A stretch of 64,000 bases of DNA. It comes from Blasia pusilla (lineage: Eukaryota > Marchantiophyta > Marchantiopsida > Blasiales). The notes under the pieces were generated by a model. That model ran no database searches and was not told the DNA's origin. It was given only the letters and a program-made list of their open reading frames with translations. Numbering within the stretch: position 1 is the first letter of the stretch; each line of letters starts with the position of its first letter. Made by a program: the position numbers and the translations under genes. Of the stretch, positions 10,179 to 21,945 are shown in pieces. The stretch spans positions 6,820,001-6,884,000 of the forward strand of contig CM114272.1 of the NCBI GenBank assembly GCA_050084515.1, read 5' to 3'.

Positions 10179-10368
10179 GGTTTCTCAAGATATCAAGTCT
10201 CAAGTCCAAGAGCATGACCATCATCTAACTCTGTTTACTCCAAGACACAGTCACGGCTCCATATTTGTCTCACGAGCTCGTCTGCATTCCTCTGCAAATC
10301 AATGCTCATACCCAAAAATGATGAAGAAGTCTTTACACCATGGGAATAGACACCCATCGTGATATGTA
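10179..10368 (-). repeat. Copy of element D segment (matches 14640-14840)
   Basis: About 150 bases, including TCACGAGCTCGT and CCCAAAAATGAT, match 14650-14830 in the same orientation with moderate divergence. They form the left part of a second, rearranged copy of the minus-strand element D. The copy is cut at 10369 by an LTR-A remnant. Confidence 0.6.
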
Positions 10369-10492
10369 TGTCACGCCTTTTAGGATAGATCGGTGAGATC
10401 TAGTAGAGCGCCTTCAAGGATAATGGAGGACGGCCTCTAGGATGACAGATTGAGGCCCGAACCTCTCATTAGGAGAGTGGGTTTGGTTTCAC

Positions 10493-10583
<91 letters not shown>
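10369..10583 (+). repeat. LTR-A remnant grown into a GA microsatellite
   Basis: The start TGTCACGCCTTTTAGGATAG matches the LTR of element A at 4276. The match runs to AGGCCCG, then jumps to the part found at 4687-4725 (CTCATTAGGAGAGTGGGTTT here), so about 300 bases are missing. The LTR-A text GAGAGAGAC at that point is here an 89-base pure GA tract (10495-10583). Confidence 0.75.
10495..10583. repeat. GA dinucleotide microsatellite
   Basis: A pure run of 89 bases of alternating G and A. It produces spurious reading frames of Arg-Glu and Ser-Leu repeats on both strands. Confidence 0.98.
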
Positions 10584-10584
<1 letters not shown>

Positions 10585-10598
10585 ATATGCTCCTCTTC

Positions 10599-10950
10599 AA
10601 CAACCACCTCCAAACGAGATGCAATCATCTCCATGCTCACATAGTGTGGCGGCCAAGTGGAACACCTCCACTGGTCCAACTTCCATCATCGGCGACTCCA
10701 TTACGGAAAATAATGGAGCCTGACTCACCCTATTAGCCACCTTCAACAACTTGGAAAAATCTCTCTATGAAGATCAAAACACCTATCCCTAGTGTGACCA
10801 TATCGATGACAATAGATCACACTGCAACTCTGATGAGGCCATCGTAAGTGGCTCTTGAGCAATCTGTCATGTTGTGGGCATTTCCTCTATTTATGGGGTC
10901 TACCACACATCTATTGAGTATAAAGACCATAACTCCATGTAGTCATCCAT
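10599..10950 (-). pseudogene. Second copy of element D gag region, decayed
   Basis: Two blocks match the element D copy at 15515-16400: 10620-10740 resembles 15560-15670, and 10785-10920 resembles 16225-16400. The second block covers the zinc knuckles in D, here too damaged to read. Compared with the first copy, parts in between are deleted. Confidence 0.55.
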
Positions 10951-12617
10951 CGGAGGACCCTCTAAATATTAGAATCAACCCTTCCGCACCATGAAAGGGT
11001 TGAACCATATAAGGGCTTGTATGTCCTGAAAGTCGCACCATGTGTCAAACTCTTGAATGAAGTTATCTAGATCTATGATGCCTAGTGTATCGAAGAAACG
11101 ACCTAGGCCAAAGTGGCCTATGTCCTCTATCTCCCTCCACATAACAATCTCTGTCTGAGATCTTGACACCAAGTCCACTATCTAGTAATGACGATCCAAT
11201 GACGGATGAGAGTCCGAGTGGTTCCTCACTTGAAATCCCTCGATATCTCACTCCATTACCATGGTAGGAACTACCTTGTTCTTCCGAACCCTGGAAGAAT
11301 GTTGTGATGACAACCTTGCGTCACGCGCTCAAGCACTCTGAATCACCACGAGTCTTCCACACTCCTCACTAGTTCACCTACGCTAATGATGATCCCATGA
11401 CAATACACCTGACTTCACGCACACTTAAATACTCGAGCTCACCTTGAGCCTCCCGACCAGGTTACCTTAGCTACTGATACTCTCTCTCTCAGGTCAATTA
11501 CGCGACCCCTACTTGGCAAACGCCATATATCCACAAACATGCTACACATGCAAGGAGTCTACACTCATCACCATCACTACATCCATTTAGCCTAAGCTAT
11601 ACCCGATACCCATCATTCCAATGACACAAGAAAAGTGTGAGAAAAAATACTCGAATGGTAACTTGAACATGCATACCATCACTCTACTACACGGTCAACA
11701 CTAACTGCTCCATGTGGTGCGGAAACCTCTACAGCATGAAAATCTCCTCGAGCAACAAGCCAACCTTCTATCAACAGATGTAGACCCTGAGTCTCCGTCA
11801 CTATTACTCCATCGCTATTTGTCGGTGCGGATCGCCCATCTCGACACCAGTCTTGATCCACGACACCAACACCAAGTTGCGAAAATCTCTCCAATCGACC
11901 TTCTATCACCTTGGATGTTATGTGCTTCGCTTCCTATCACGTGAGTTTCCGAACCACATCCAAACCTAACCACGTTATATCCACACTACGTCCTAGTCAT
12001 ATACTACATTAGTTTGGCGACCAGGTTCTCAAACAGACTATGTTTGCCTACTATGTTGGCATGTTGAACCCTTGCGGCTACTTCCTCAACTCCTAACTCC
12101 CTTGGCAAGTTGCCCTATGTGGAATTTTCTCCCTCAAAAGCGTATCATCTTCTTTGTTCCTAATGTCAGGCTCTGTTACATCGATTTTCACAACCCCTAC
12201 TCTCTCCATCTACATCCACACCTGGCTCGCCACCCCATGCGACTTAGAGCCCTGACCCCCGTGACTCTTCTTGGCTTTCAGGATAGGTATCCCTATGTGG
12301 CAGCACCTCCCTTCTCCTTGACTCCTTCGAGTCTCCATGCAAGCCTCCGCGGCCCCCTTGCTTACCTATTTCTTCACCTTCTCCCTTCAGGCCCTACACG
12401 ATGCTCTATGCATGTGGAGTCTATGGAGTTGCCTTAATTGCCTATGCACACCGCCTTCTTGGACCCCTAATTTCTTTTTGCCACACGACTTGCCCAACTT
12501 ATGCTCCCATCTACGTATCTTTGCTTACCCTTGACCCCGCGGACTCACTACCTACTACTTACTTTGACGCTCGCGGTTGTGAGCTCTTGTGACTCTACCT
12601 CCCAATATGTGCCTTAT
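10951..12617. other. Unassigned region
   Basis: I recognise no gene. Small minus-strand open stretches occur (10975-11178 with GHFGLGRFFDTLGIIDLDNF; 11679-11909), which may be further gag remains of element D, but no diagnostic motif is visible. Overlapping plus-strand open stretches at 12072-12592 have no recognisable domain. Confidence 0.4.
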
Positions 12618-13881
12618 TGTCGTGTTGAGAGCTTTTCTTTGAATAAGGATGTACCTTCTGGTTGTCGTAGTCATTAATGCAAGGTGAATTCTTTAATAAG
12701 TTCTCATATTCAGTAAAAAATTATTATATACACTCTCTCCATTTTCTTACGACAGGAATGATGAATGGTAGTGTCGAGGCGATCACTTCTTCATAACATC
12801 TAACCCTAAAATTCTTAATTATGAAGTCTCCGTAAACTACTTTACCCTTGTAAACAAGCAAAATGGCACAACCAATAATAAACCCTACTCAAGCAAGGAT
12901 ATTTATATCCATAGATCGCTATACAAAGTATGATCCTCAATCCTTTTATACATGATAATAGGAAGTATCGGGGAGTTGGTGATTGCATGACATGGTTTAT
13001 GAATGCCTCTCCAAAGTGGTAGACTAGATAATGGGTAAACCAATGCCTATCAACGAAAAGAACCTTTACGTGATAAGGGTTAAGAAAAGGGAAATCAGCT
13101 ATGACTCGTGCTCCACCCCTATCCATGATTGACAAACATCTTCTATTCTCCTCAAGAATAGGTTTCAATGGAGTTGCTCTCTCAAGAGGGATAATCCACT
13201 CTCATTGGAAAATTAACAAGTTCAAATCCATCGAATATCCCTAGAATGACAAGAACTCACCTCAAATGATAAATCTCTCCAAATAATCATCTCCACAGAT
13301 ATCAGACTCTCTAAAAACTCTCGAAGAATAGATCATGATGAAGCCACTCTCCCAAGAGGGGTAATCCATTCTTATTGGAAGAGCAAGCAAGCTCAATGCC
13401 ATCCACTCAAGAATGACAAGAGAAACTCAAGAAATGAAGTTAAAGATGATGAAGCCTTGATGATCCCTCATATTTATATACTCACAAAGGATCTAAAAGA
13501 GTACAAAATAGGGCTAATCTTATCTTATCTTGTGTCACGTGGCTTCCTCTCAAGACTTAGCCAATCCCATTTTGGCACAAGTAGATTACATGTTGTCTCT
13601 TCCAAAATATCTCATAAACTCACTTCCAATTACCCTAGCCACCAACCAAGACTACTTTAGTTTTATTTTTATTAATATACCAACCCACTACTTTACTTTT
13701 CTATTTCTCATGTCTCATTTATTACCTCTTTTCCTAAAGTTGGGCCCGCCAAAATGAGGCACCATAAAGAGATTTAAACATAAAATTTTATTTTCATGCT
13801 TTAATTTTCTTAATACTTACAAACTCTCTCTAATATTAATAAGAGAGGAATATACCTGATGGATCATTTTACTACACGACA
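12618..13881 (-). repeat. LTR, probably of element D (minus strand)
   Basis: The 1264-base segment starts TGTCGTGT and ends ACACGACA, a perfect 8-bp inverted pair that matches the LTR end pattern of elements B and C. Element D gag lies to its right on the minus strand, which fits a 3' LTR. I found no 5-bp target duplication, as expected if it is one LTR of a larger element. It contains a direct repeat (13171-13260 and 13347-13440) around the phrase AAGAGGGGTAATCCA. Confidence 0.55.
13171..13440. repeat. Imperfect direct repeat inside the D LTR
   Basis: CTCTCTCAAGAGGGATAATC at 13174 and CTCTCCCAAGAGGGGTAATC at 13348 start two related units of about 90-170 bases that share an AGAATGACAAGA stretch. 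Confidence 0.7.
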
Positions 13882-15640
13882 TCGTGGTGCCCCATTAGGC
13901 CTCCTTCCGATTTTCAACGCCTATCTAGCATGTGGTCCTATGCAGCCCGTGTGTTCTAGCACCATCAACCTTCTACTCTATGGTGATCTAATACAAATGG
14001 CTATGCCCTAGCTAGTTGCCTTCTCTACGACTATGGTAACTTGATCTTATATGTTTCTTTCTCTTCTCGATGTTTGCTTCTCACCCATTGACAAATACAC
14101 TTCGCGCTATATCCAAGCGCTCTTGCTACTACACCGCCATTGTCCTAAACTATTCCGCTACCAACAAAAATCAGTGAAATACCAAAAATACTTTTGGGCA
14201 AAGCCTTTTGAACAAAAAATGACAACAAAAATACCAACTAGTGACTCCACATGCTCCCCATCGAGGATATTTCTAGTCTACATGCATACAATAAATTCCC
14301 CTTGCCTCCTCCCTTCTTACTCATGTAAAATCAGAGTAAAATCGGCTCACACGGCTTAAAACTCCACTCTTAAATCTACATCACCATATCAAGCCACATC
14401 CAACCTCTGCTATGAGGGAATCCAAACACTACCAGCCTAGTTCCTATACACACACACATGCAAGAGAGATGCTCCAAAGGCTCAACATGAGGAAAATGGG
14501 AACGACACCGTTTCCAAGGCAACGGGCATGTCCCCAACCTCATCCAAAATTTGAGGATGAAGTTACACTCGAACAACCCACTAACACTCTATTTTTTTGA
14601 CGTAATAGAACTCTACCTATCGGCTAACTAAGATGTGATAGAAGACATCAAGTCTCCAATTCAACACCATAATCATCACCTAACTCCTCATGCTCCAAAA
14701 CACAATCACAGCTCTACACCTGCCTCACGAGCTCGTGTGCATTCCTTTGCAACTCAATGCTTTTATGTACCCAAAAATGATAAAGAAGTATCTCCATCAG
14801 GGGAAAAGACATCCATCATGCCATGTCTCTTTGTGGGACTATTCACTACTAGGATGTCCTCCGCATGGGTGCTCCTCTCCCACAACTCTTATGGTCAACT
14901 AACACCACCTATGAATGCTACCAACGTGGTCAGCGTAGCGTCACGTGGTTGACCATACTATGCCCTACAAATTGCATTGGTAGATGGCTCACTCCTCCAT
15001 CACCTAATCGCCACCCTGGCCAATAAGAAATCTTCTCCTCCTAGAAATCAAGGATGAAACCAAGGGAGAAACATCGTACTTCCTACAAAAACATCATACG
15101 AATTTTCTAGTATTGTAATCGTCCGAGTGCGCACCATCCCACTATCTGAATCATGCTTTGGCTCAAGTCTAACAACTAACTCTTACCAAGTCATGTACCA
15201 CTTGGGTAACACACCCCCAATAGAGGTCTATATTTTAAAGGGACAAGGCTCAATGTCGCCTTTTCGTAATCCCAATGCCAAACACGCCGCCTTCCCTAAC
15301 ATCAAGGGTTGCACTCCCAAAGCAAGTAGGATGCCCTGCGTGTATCCCTCGGACTAACAAAGAAAAATACTTCAACTCTTTTATCCAACAACAGTACACC
15401 TGGTATTACCATGGGTTGCTCTATAGTTGGTCGAGTTAGCATATCCACCAACTTTGTCGTTGTTGTCTGCTATGATTGAGTGGGGGATATCCCAAGCACA
15501 TGCTCCAAGGGTAGGTCCACCACCTCCTCACCAACCATCTCTGAATGAGAGATAGTTACCTCTCCATGCTCACACAACAAGACAACCAATCGGAACACCT
15601 TCGTTGGTCCAACTCTATGGGGAAAAACAACGAGGCCTGG
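13882..15640 (-). other. Internal region of element D without recognisable pol
   Basis: The region lies between gag and the LTR of element D. No reverse transcriptase, RNase H, integrase or methyltransferase motif is visible on either strand, so pol appears deleted. Bases 14640-14840 recur at 10200-10368. Confidence 0.5.
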
Positions 15641-15649
15641 CTCATCCTA

Positions 15650-16930
15650 GTAACCACCTACAACAATGTGGTCAACACTTGCTCCACCCGAGCCAGCATA
15701 GGAGTCATTTCTCCAAATCCTTGTGATGTCAACTCACATGCCTCACCTATGGCCACTACGGGTTGTCTAAGCACTATCGATAGAGTGTGAAGTACCTGTG
15801 ACAATATAAACGATCGAGGAACCGTGGCTTGTCGCCCAGCGGTTCCCTTCTTTGGGTCAATCTCAACTCCACCTCTCAATGGCTCAATCACTCTTGTAGC
15901 ACCATGAGTCACCATTGCATCAGCTTCGACCTTATTTGTATTGCAAATAAATCTCAACCCTACATAATCCTCCCCTGTATCCTGATATGACGTGGAGGTT
16001 GGAGCCATACTAGCTACTCTTAGCTCTGTATCTATCACAAGCTGCATCATCGTTATGGCAAAAATCCTCTGCTCCAATTGATCAATGCGAGTGAGGAACG
16101 TTGCGTCGATGCACTTCCTCCATCTCCTTTGATTAGTGGTGTAACCCTACCACTACAATCATTAACCCCTCAATCTCCACCAACTCTCTCATCCCCAAAC
16201 CCTCGGCCTATTTATAGGCCGAGGTGGGAGCTATACCACCTATCCCTAGTGTGATCATATCGGTGACAATGATCACAATGCAATTGTGATGCGTTCATAT
16301 ACCTAGGGGGCTCGTGAACACTCGAAGGCACCCTAGGCCCTCTACCATTATGTGGATAGTTTCTTTGCCTATGGAACCCACCACACATCCAACAGACCAT
16401 TTCCGATCCTTACTGGGAAACATATGTCGAAACGGGTCGTTGCCTCATGGGCTCATAATATCCGCCCTGCCCTCATGGGCCCACCCGCCCACCGGCCCCC
16501 TTCTGTGGTATTGGTGCATATTAGGGCACTTGTGGGGCTACTCCTACCGTTGGACCTGTCGAATCTCATGAAATTGTGTGGTCACCACCTACTCCTCACT
16601 CATGTTGAGCTCTACCCGCCTAGACAACTCGGATAACACCTTCAATGTGGCTTCGCCGTCTGAAGCAACATCGTCTCTCGAACTCTCCTTTGTACCTTGT
16701 AGTCCAGCATCCCATACCAATATTGCAGTGACTCCGCCTGAGTTACTCCATATGTGGTAACGATCAATCGTCATATGCGCGTAAACGCCTCTCTTAGACT
16801 CTCACCCAATCTCCAGTGAAAATCCTGTAGACTCTTCAGCTTGTCGCCAAATGATGATCAATCACTGCACGCCATGGTAGCTCCTCCCAAACTGCTGAAA
16901 GAACTCCATTGTAAGACTAAAACTGTGTGG
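15650..16930 (-). pseudogene. gag of element D, related to element B gag
   Basis: Read on the minus strand from about 16920: MEFFQQFGRSYHGV, then KLKSLQDFHW and RLGESLREAFTRI in a shifted frame, then VLSELSRRVELNMSEE (16590). These match the element B capsid region (KLRSFQEFERKIGESLCETYTRM ... IELNMVKE at 26370-26620). Two decayed CCHC zinc knuckles follow: CWMCGGFHRQRN and CDHCHRYDHTRDRW (16212-16400; last Cys replaced by Trp). Downstream, TNKVEADAMVTHGATRVIEP and PRSFILSQVLHTLS (15658-16077) match B at 27220-27380. It is a structural protein relic with stops and frameshifts. Confidence 0.75.
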
Positions 16931-17868
16931 TGCTCTAGCACCCTATCACAACTTTGTGAATGCTACACTTGCAACTCACTCACATGACTGAGAATCCAGT
17001 GCAGGTTGAAATTTTATTTTGTTGCACTTGTAGTTTAGTTGCAATTGCCTTGCAAAGAACTCATATTGGACTCCCAACTTTCTACAATATTTCGGTCATA
17101 TTGCAAGCCAATTGCAAGTATGACTCATAATTGAGTTGCAACGCAAATTGCGAGTCTGACTTGCAAAAGGCTTGTAATTTTCTTTTACAAATGTTTGGAT
17201 TGAATTTCATGCTCGATTTTTTTTTTCCATTAAATACATTCAACATTCCAATCATATGAGCCCAATGATGCAACAACAAAGAAATATTTCGTACAACAGC
17301 AGTTGTACGATGCCTTTGACACTAATGTTGCAAATTCGACCTACGTCGCTCATGTGCACCTAATATGCCAAGCGTGTAGGGCCATACTAGACCTGTAAAA
17401 GGTCCAGTGTTTGAAGAAGTCCCAATGGATTTCGTCAACGTCGCTTGGGACGGTCCACTTCAGTAATCGTCTTCAAAGGGTAATTGATGCCCAATCTTAA
17501 GTGGCAAAGCCTATTACATATAGTCTTTGTGTGTCCATTACGTACACTATCCGATGAGAAGCTCCTACTTGGCCTCAGAGCAGCTTGACAATGTGTAAAG
17601 TGGATCTCCTCGTCCTTCTCATCCAAATGGTCATCTCATGGTCGACCAACATATTTGGATAATGGTTGTCTTCTCCAAGAAACCAAGGCGGTATATGGAT
17701 CTAAGCTAGTCAACATTAGCACGTTTGTCCGTATGTAATTAACTAAGCCCCTAACCTACATTGCATTTATCCGATGCCCATTTTTTATATCACTCATGAG
17801 TTTGCATAATTGCCTCCATTAGTATGCTTCCTCGGAAATTAAGTCTATCATCAACTCTCAAGGACATG
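16931..17868. other. Non-coding stretch
   Basis: No gene is seen. Bases 17030-17180 are unusually rich in the palindrome TTGCAA and close variants. Confidence 0.5.
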
Positions 17869-17952
17869 TTTGTGCATTTCCAAAAGAATCACCTTTAATA
17901 TATATGTATAAAAGGTTTTCACTTTCCAAAGGTGATTCCTTGGAGCACAAAC
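17869..17952. repeat. Imperfect foldback, arms about 25 bp
   Basis: GTTTGTGCATTTCCAAAAGA plus ATCACCTTT at 17869-17897 pairs with AAAGGTGATTCCTTGGAGCA plus CAAAC at 17928-17952, with a few mismatches and a loop of about 30 bases. It could be a tiny foldback element or a hairpin precursor; nothing decides between these. Confidence 0.6.
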
Positions 17953-18297
17953 ACAAAAGACATGCGGCTCTAGTACCGTCAAGATGGAATAAAAGAACAT
18001 GCGCTATATGATTGGAAATATAAGTCTAAGGAGTGCTGCACATTGAATAGGTCAGGAAAGCATTCCATTGTAAGAATCAAAATAAAATTAGTGTACCCAA
18101 ATGTTGTGTGGTGTAGATTCCACGAGGCTACCGACTTCAAGATAATGTCCCCTCTTCACTTTGAGATGAATGATTTAGACGTTGCTTTGCAACAAGTTCT
18201 TGGTCGAGAGTGAGGCTGAGGTGGTTGTGGCGGACGTGGTAGTCACAGATCCTACGCGGGAAACAGCGAGCCCAAGTGGTGGCCCAAGAATGCTAAG

Positions 18298-18326
18298 GAG
18301 GCGGCGGCGGCGGCGGCGAAGAAGAC
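18298..18326. repeat. CGG trinucleotide repeat
   Basis: Short GAGGCGGCGGCGG tract of six to seven repeats, ending in AAGAAG, within a GC-richer island (about 18180-19520). Confidence 0.9.
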
Positions 18327-18844
18327 ACATATCTCTGATCGACTACACGAGGACACATCTTCATCCCCTCAGGCCATAGAGATGTATGGGGCTATGGGGG
18401 AGAGGTTCGATCGTTCATACGGATTGTGCCCATCATCTCCACTCGAGAAATGGGTTGTCCTTAGCTCTGCGATTTGTATTGTGGCGCTGGTCTCCATAGC
18501 GTTGCGGCGCCCAGGCTAATGGGATTTTCGCTTTGAGATGGGGAGACGCCTTGGCGCTAGAGGCCCACTTAGTAGTAGTCATAGCTCTCTTGTTGTTGCT
18601 GATATTGTCTCTGCTGTTGGTGAGTTTCGTCGTTAGGGGGAATGCCCCTTCTTCCTTTTTCTGGTCGTGTTGTGGCCTTCAGGTTTTGACTCTTTGAGTC
18701 CCCCTCTTTTGTACTTCCGATGGGTTTTCCATCACTCGTTTTTATCGAAGTGCATCTTTCTTCGAGAGTGAGCAAACAGGAACGCTTTCCCTCCATTCGG
18801 AGGGCATCACCGACGAATCTATTTGGAGCTCCTGCAAGTGCAAA

Positions 18845-19165
18845 GTGATCGTAGATCAAAATCCTCGATTATTTAGAAATAAAGGCGAGGAAGCTCTCAC
18901 CATGTCCAATTTTGGCGCACTATTATTGGCGAATGGTGCTGCGAGAGAAATAGTTGCTGGCAACGCGTTCATCTTAATCTCTGGTTTGTGCGCGACCCTA
19001 CACGATCACACTCCGCACATTTGCCTCGATCTCGCAGATGTTGCTTCTATGCTTGAAGCTCTTAAGACTTAATCTGATCCTAAAAGTTGGCTCACCCTCG
19101 TGAACGAATTCCGAAATGCCAGGAGTCTGTCCCCAATTTGAATTCTACGACAGTTCACTTGGTGT
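18845..19165 (+). pseudogene. Coding-like fragment, family not recognised
   Basis: The frame reads MSNFGALLLANGAAREIVAG, NAFILISGLCATLHDH, LDLADVASMLEALKT, a stop at 19069, then SDPKSWLTLVNEFRNARSL in the same frame to a stop near 19134. The hydrophobic, helix-like composition resembles real protein more than random sequence, and the frame continues past one stop, which suggests a gene relic. An armadillo-like helical repeat is conceivable but not shown. An opposite-strand open stretch (18569-18859) is rich in Gln and is not supported. Confidence 0.25.
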
Positions 19166-19777
19166 CGCGCGAGGCAGTTATCCGCAGCTCTCCAGAAAGC
19201 TAGAAGACGTGCGGCTTATGAATATTCTCGGTCCGAAATGCTTATCCGGCGTTCACTGTTGCGCATGCACGAGAGAAAACTCACCTTCGGAACACTCAAG
19301 TGACTCGACTGCACGCATCGCCACACCTTCGCACTCGTGGATTCCATCTCAGAACCTGAACCTCCGTAGACATCGGACGCCCTAATTTCTCCGCATTTCT
19401 TCCATCACCGCGAGCGCACTCTGAGTCCCTCCGTTTGACCAAGCCTCGCGCCTCACGGCCCGCCACCCGACCTTCCCGTGGGCCGCTGACTGTTTTGTCT
19501 TTTAGCGACGAATCATTCAACGACGCCCTCTCTTATTTTGAAAAAGCAATAAAGTACATCACTCTAATTAAAAGAAAGAAGGGAAAGCTGTCCCAAATGC
19601 ATGGAGGAGTCGTCATTTTCGGATCACACCTTTGGTATAGCATTTGGTACAGAACTCCTGAAATATGTCACATATGTATTTTTATTTTTATTTAATTTAT
19701 ATATTATTAAGAAAAGATGGAATTACAAAACTGGCTTTTTGAAAGTTCTTCTATTTGTTGACACATGTAAGATTTAA

Positions 19778-20002
19778 GGACCCGGTCCCATGCGGTCGGC
19801 TCCCCGCAAAGTCGCAGTCGGGGTCGTCGAGATCTCCTTCTCGTCGGTTGGAAATAGGTGATAATACGGTTGCAAACTTTGCGCCCTGTATTTTGACGGC
19901 ACAAATTAAGTTTGGGTCCCATGAATGCTATCCGTCGGATCAAAAAAGATCCGGAATCCTGGGGCCCGGTCCTGGCGACCTCGGCAGCATGGGATCGGGT
20001 CC
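19778..20002. mobile_element. MITE, PIF/Harbinger-like, 225 bp
   Basis: Terminal inverted repeats of 16 bp, GGACCCGGTCCCATGC at the left and its reverse complement at 19987-20002 with one mismatch. They are flanked by the 3-bp duplication TAA (19775-19777 and 20003-20005). A 3-bp TWA duplication is the mark of PIF/Harbinger. It has no coding capacity. Confidence 0.8.
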
Positions 20003-20005
20003 TAA

Positions 20006-21082
20006 GAGGAATAGTTAACTTAACACGACCAAATATTTAAGGGGTGCTAGAGAAATTTTCCCCTCATTAGTGCCTAGTATGGACATCATGCTAATCTTAT
20101 CTTGTCTTTAAAATTTTTTTTTGCAAATGTATGAGATATTTCAGGAGAAACACCTTATAGACAAATACATAGTTGAACCCGCAATCGTTAACTTGGATGT
20201 TCTTCACACAATTTGAGTTTGAAGAGTTAACAACTAGCTTATGAAGAAGAAATATAGGACTAAAAAAAAATTAGTATGAATGTAAAAATTTAATATTAAA
20301 CATGTTTAATATTTTTTTTAATAATCAAAATCCAAGAAAGAATGAAATCATATAAATTTTCCTTTGCATCTAGAGAAAGTGTTGTCTTATCAAGAACAAC
20401 CATTATCGTTTATATGGTTTGGTTTCATGCTATTGAGGTTGTCTTTCAATTGTGTGGTCAAATCTATGAAATAGTGCCATTACAATTAGGATCGTCTTTG
20501 AGTTGTGGCACCATCTATATCTATATGAAGCATTTTTATCATAATCCTCATTCATTGAGTTTGGTTCCAATTGTATAAAAAAATTTCATTAGATGGCCTT
20601 TGATTTTATGGAGTTCTATAACCATCTATATGGAACATTAGGATTTTTGTTGATCATGAGTTGTGTGGTCAACTCTATAAAGTGTCTTATTAGTAGTAGG
20701 ACTATCTTTGAAATGAATAGCCATCTCTCTAAAATACTTTCATTATGATTGTCTTTCAAATAAGGTATTGTCTCTATGAAGCATTGTCAATGGGATTTTC
20801 TTTGATTAAGTTGACTTCTTAATATTTATTTATTTATTTATTTCATTGGATTGTATTTGAGATTTCTTCCCATCTTTTGGCTAACATTTCCCGTAAACAA
20901 AGTTTACCAAAGTTGTAAGTATCTGAACTTGCTCAATCCCATGATATATATTCACTCCATCGCCTTCGGCCATAGAATGCTTTTCGACGCTCCTTGTATA
21001 AGTAATTCCTACAATAGTGCGCATACAAACCTGGAAAATAGTGTATTTGAAGTCACAAGGTTGGCGCCAAGAACAAATAAAA
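20006..21082. other. AT-rich non-coding stretch
   Basis: No gene is seen. It contains a 22-base perfect palindrome at 20292-20313 (AATATTAAACATGTTTAATATT shortened: arms AATATTAAACA), with no loop. Confidence 0.5.
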
Positions 21083-21279
21083 CTAGTGTAAGCTTGTGCA
21101 ATGCACATATTTAAATAACCTTCCATAATTAACTCATAAAATTCTCAAGTATCAATTTAAATCAATTTCGAGCGATCTTGTTGGCTCAAAAGGAAAACGA
21201 TTCTATTGACTAAAAGTGCCAAATGTCAAGAGGACAGGAGTTTGCAAATTGAAGGGGCACTCTCCAATAATAATATAGA
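21083..21279 (-). mobile_element. Small non-autonomous Helitron, 197 bp
   Basis: On the minus strand it starts TCTATATTATTATTGGAGAG and ends with the hairpin TGTGC-ATT-GCACA, about ten bases, and CTAG. It lies between A and T as Helitrons do (A at 21082 on the plus strand beside CTAG, T at 21280). The 5' end matches those at 33408 and 63211. There is no coding capacity. Confidence 0.8.
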
Positions 21280-21551
21280 TATGCTCCTGATGTGTGTCGA
21301 TAACTTGGGTGGCTGTTGGTTTCCGATGGCTTAGTTAGGCCTCGAGGATGCAATATAATACGGCGATGACCAAAAGGAATGGATTTTTTATTTTTCCTCT
21401 TTGAATAATTGAAAAAAGGAATAGTTTTCTTCATAAAAGAAGAACATATAAGAGCTTGAAAGTAGACATTTTATATGATCAAATTTAACCATGTGATATG
21501 GGAGGGTGGAGATAGAAAAACATCATGGGTTGCTTTTCTTTCTTTTATTTT

Positions 21552-21790
21552 GGATTTTTAATTCTTGGGCCATTTTATGAGTTTTTTTAATAAAATTTAT
21601 ATTATTAACAGAGGATGGGGTTACACAAGCCCTCATCGTGGTAACAGTAGAAGAGCTACCTTAATACCACGAGGATTTGGATTTTTAATTCTTTGGCCAT
21701 TTTATGAGTTTTTTTAAATAAAATTTATATTATTAACAGAGGATGGGGTTACACAAGCCCTCCTCGTGGTAACAGTAGAGGAGCTACCTC
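21552..21790. repeat. Tandem duplication, 127-base period
   Basis: Two nearly identical units starting GGATTTTTAATTCT lie at 21552 and 21679 and share GAGGATGGGGTTACACAAGC. The second unit runs into a perfect hairpin at 21768-21800. Confidence 0.9.
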
Positions 21791-21800
21791 TACTGTTACC
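21768..21800. repeat. Perfect hairpin, 14-bp arms, 5-nt loop
   Basis: GGTAACAGTAGAGG at 21768-21781 is exactly complementary in reverse to 21787-21800, with loop AGCTA. The left arm belongs to the tandem repeat unit; the right arm is an inverted copy not found after the first unit. Confidence 0.9.
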
Positions 21801-21919
21801 ATATGAATTTAACATATGGTAACATTATGAATTTAATTGAAAGAGTTTTGTTAAGGGGATAGTTAAGTAAAGAGGGGAAAAGATGCCCGAGGAAAGTAGG
21901 AAAAAAAATTTCAATCACC

Positions 21920-21945
21920 CATGCATCGCACAGAAAACACACTAG
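21920..21945 (+). mobile_element. Helitron 3' terminus, partner end not found
   Basis: CATGC-ATC-GCACA hairpin, then AAAACACA and CTAG followed by T, as in the 3' ends of the other small Helitrons here. No matching 5' end starting TCT was found within the next several hundred bases upstream, so the element is unbounded. Confidence 0.45.

Noticed and set aside
10437-10723. Open frames of repeated Arg-Glu or Ser-Leu
   Set aside because: They are translations of the GA microsatellite.
12072-12592. Three overlapping plus-strand open frames
   Set aside because: No recognisable domain, no continuity of frame, and unlike the host genes in composition.
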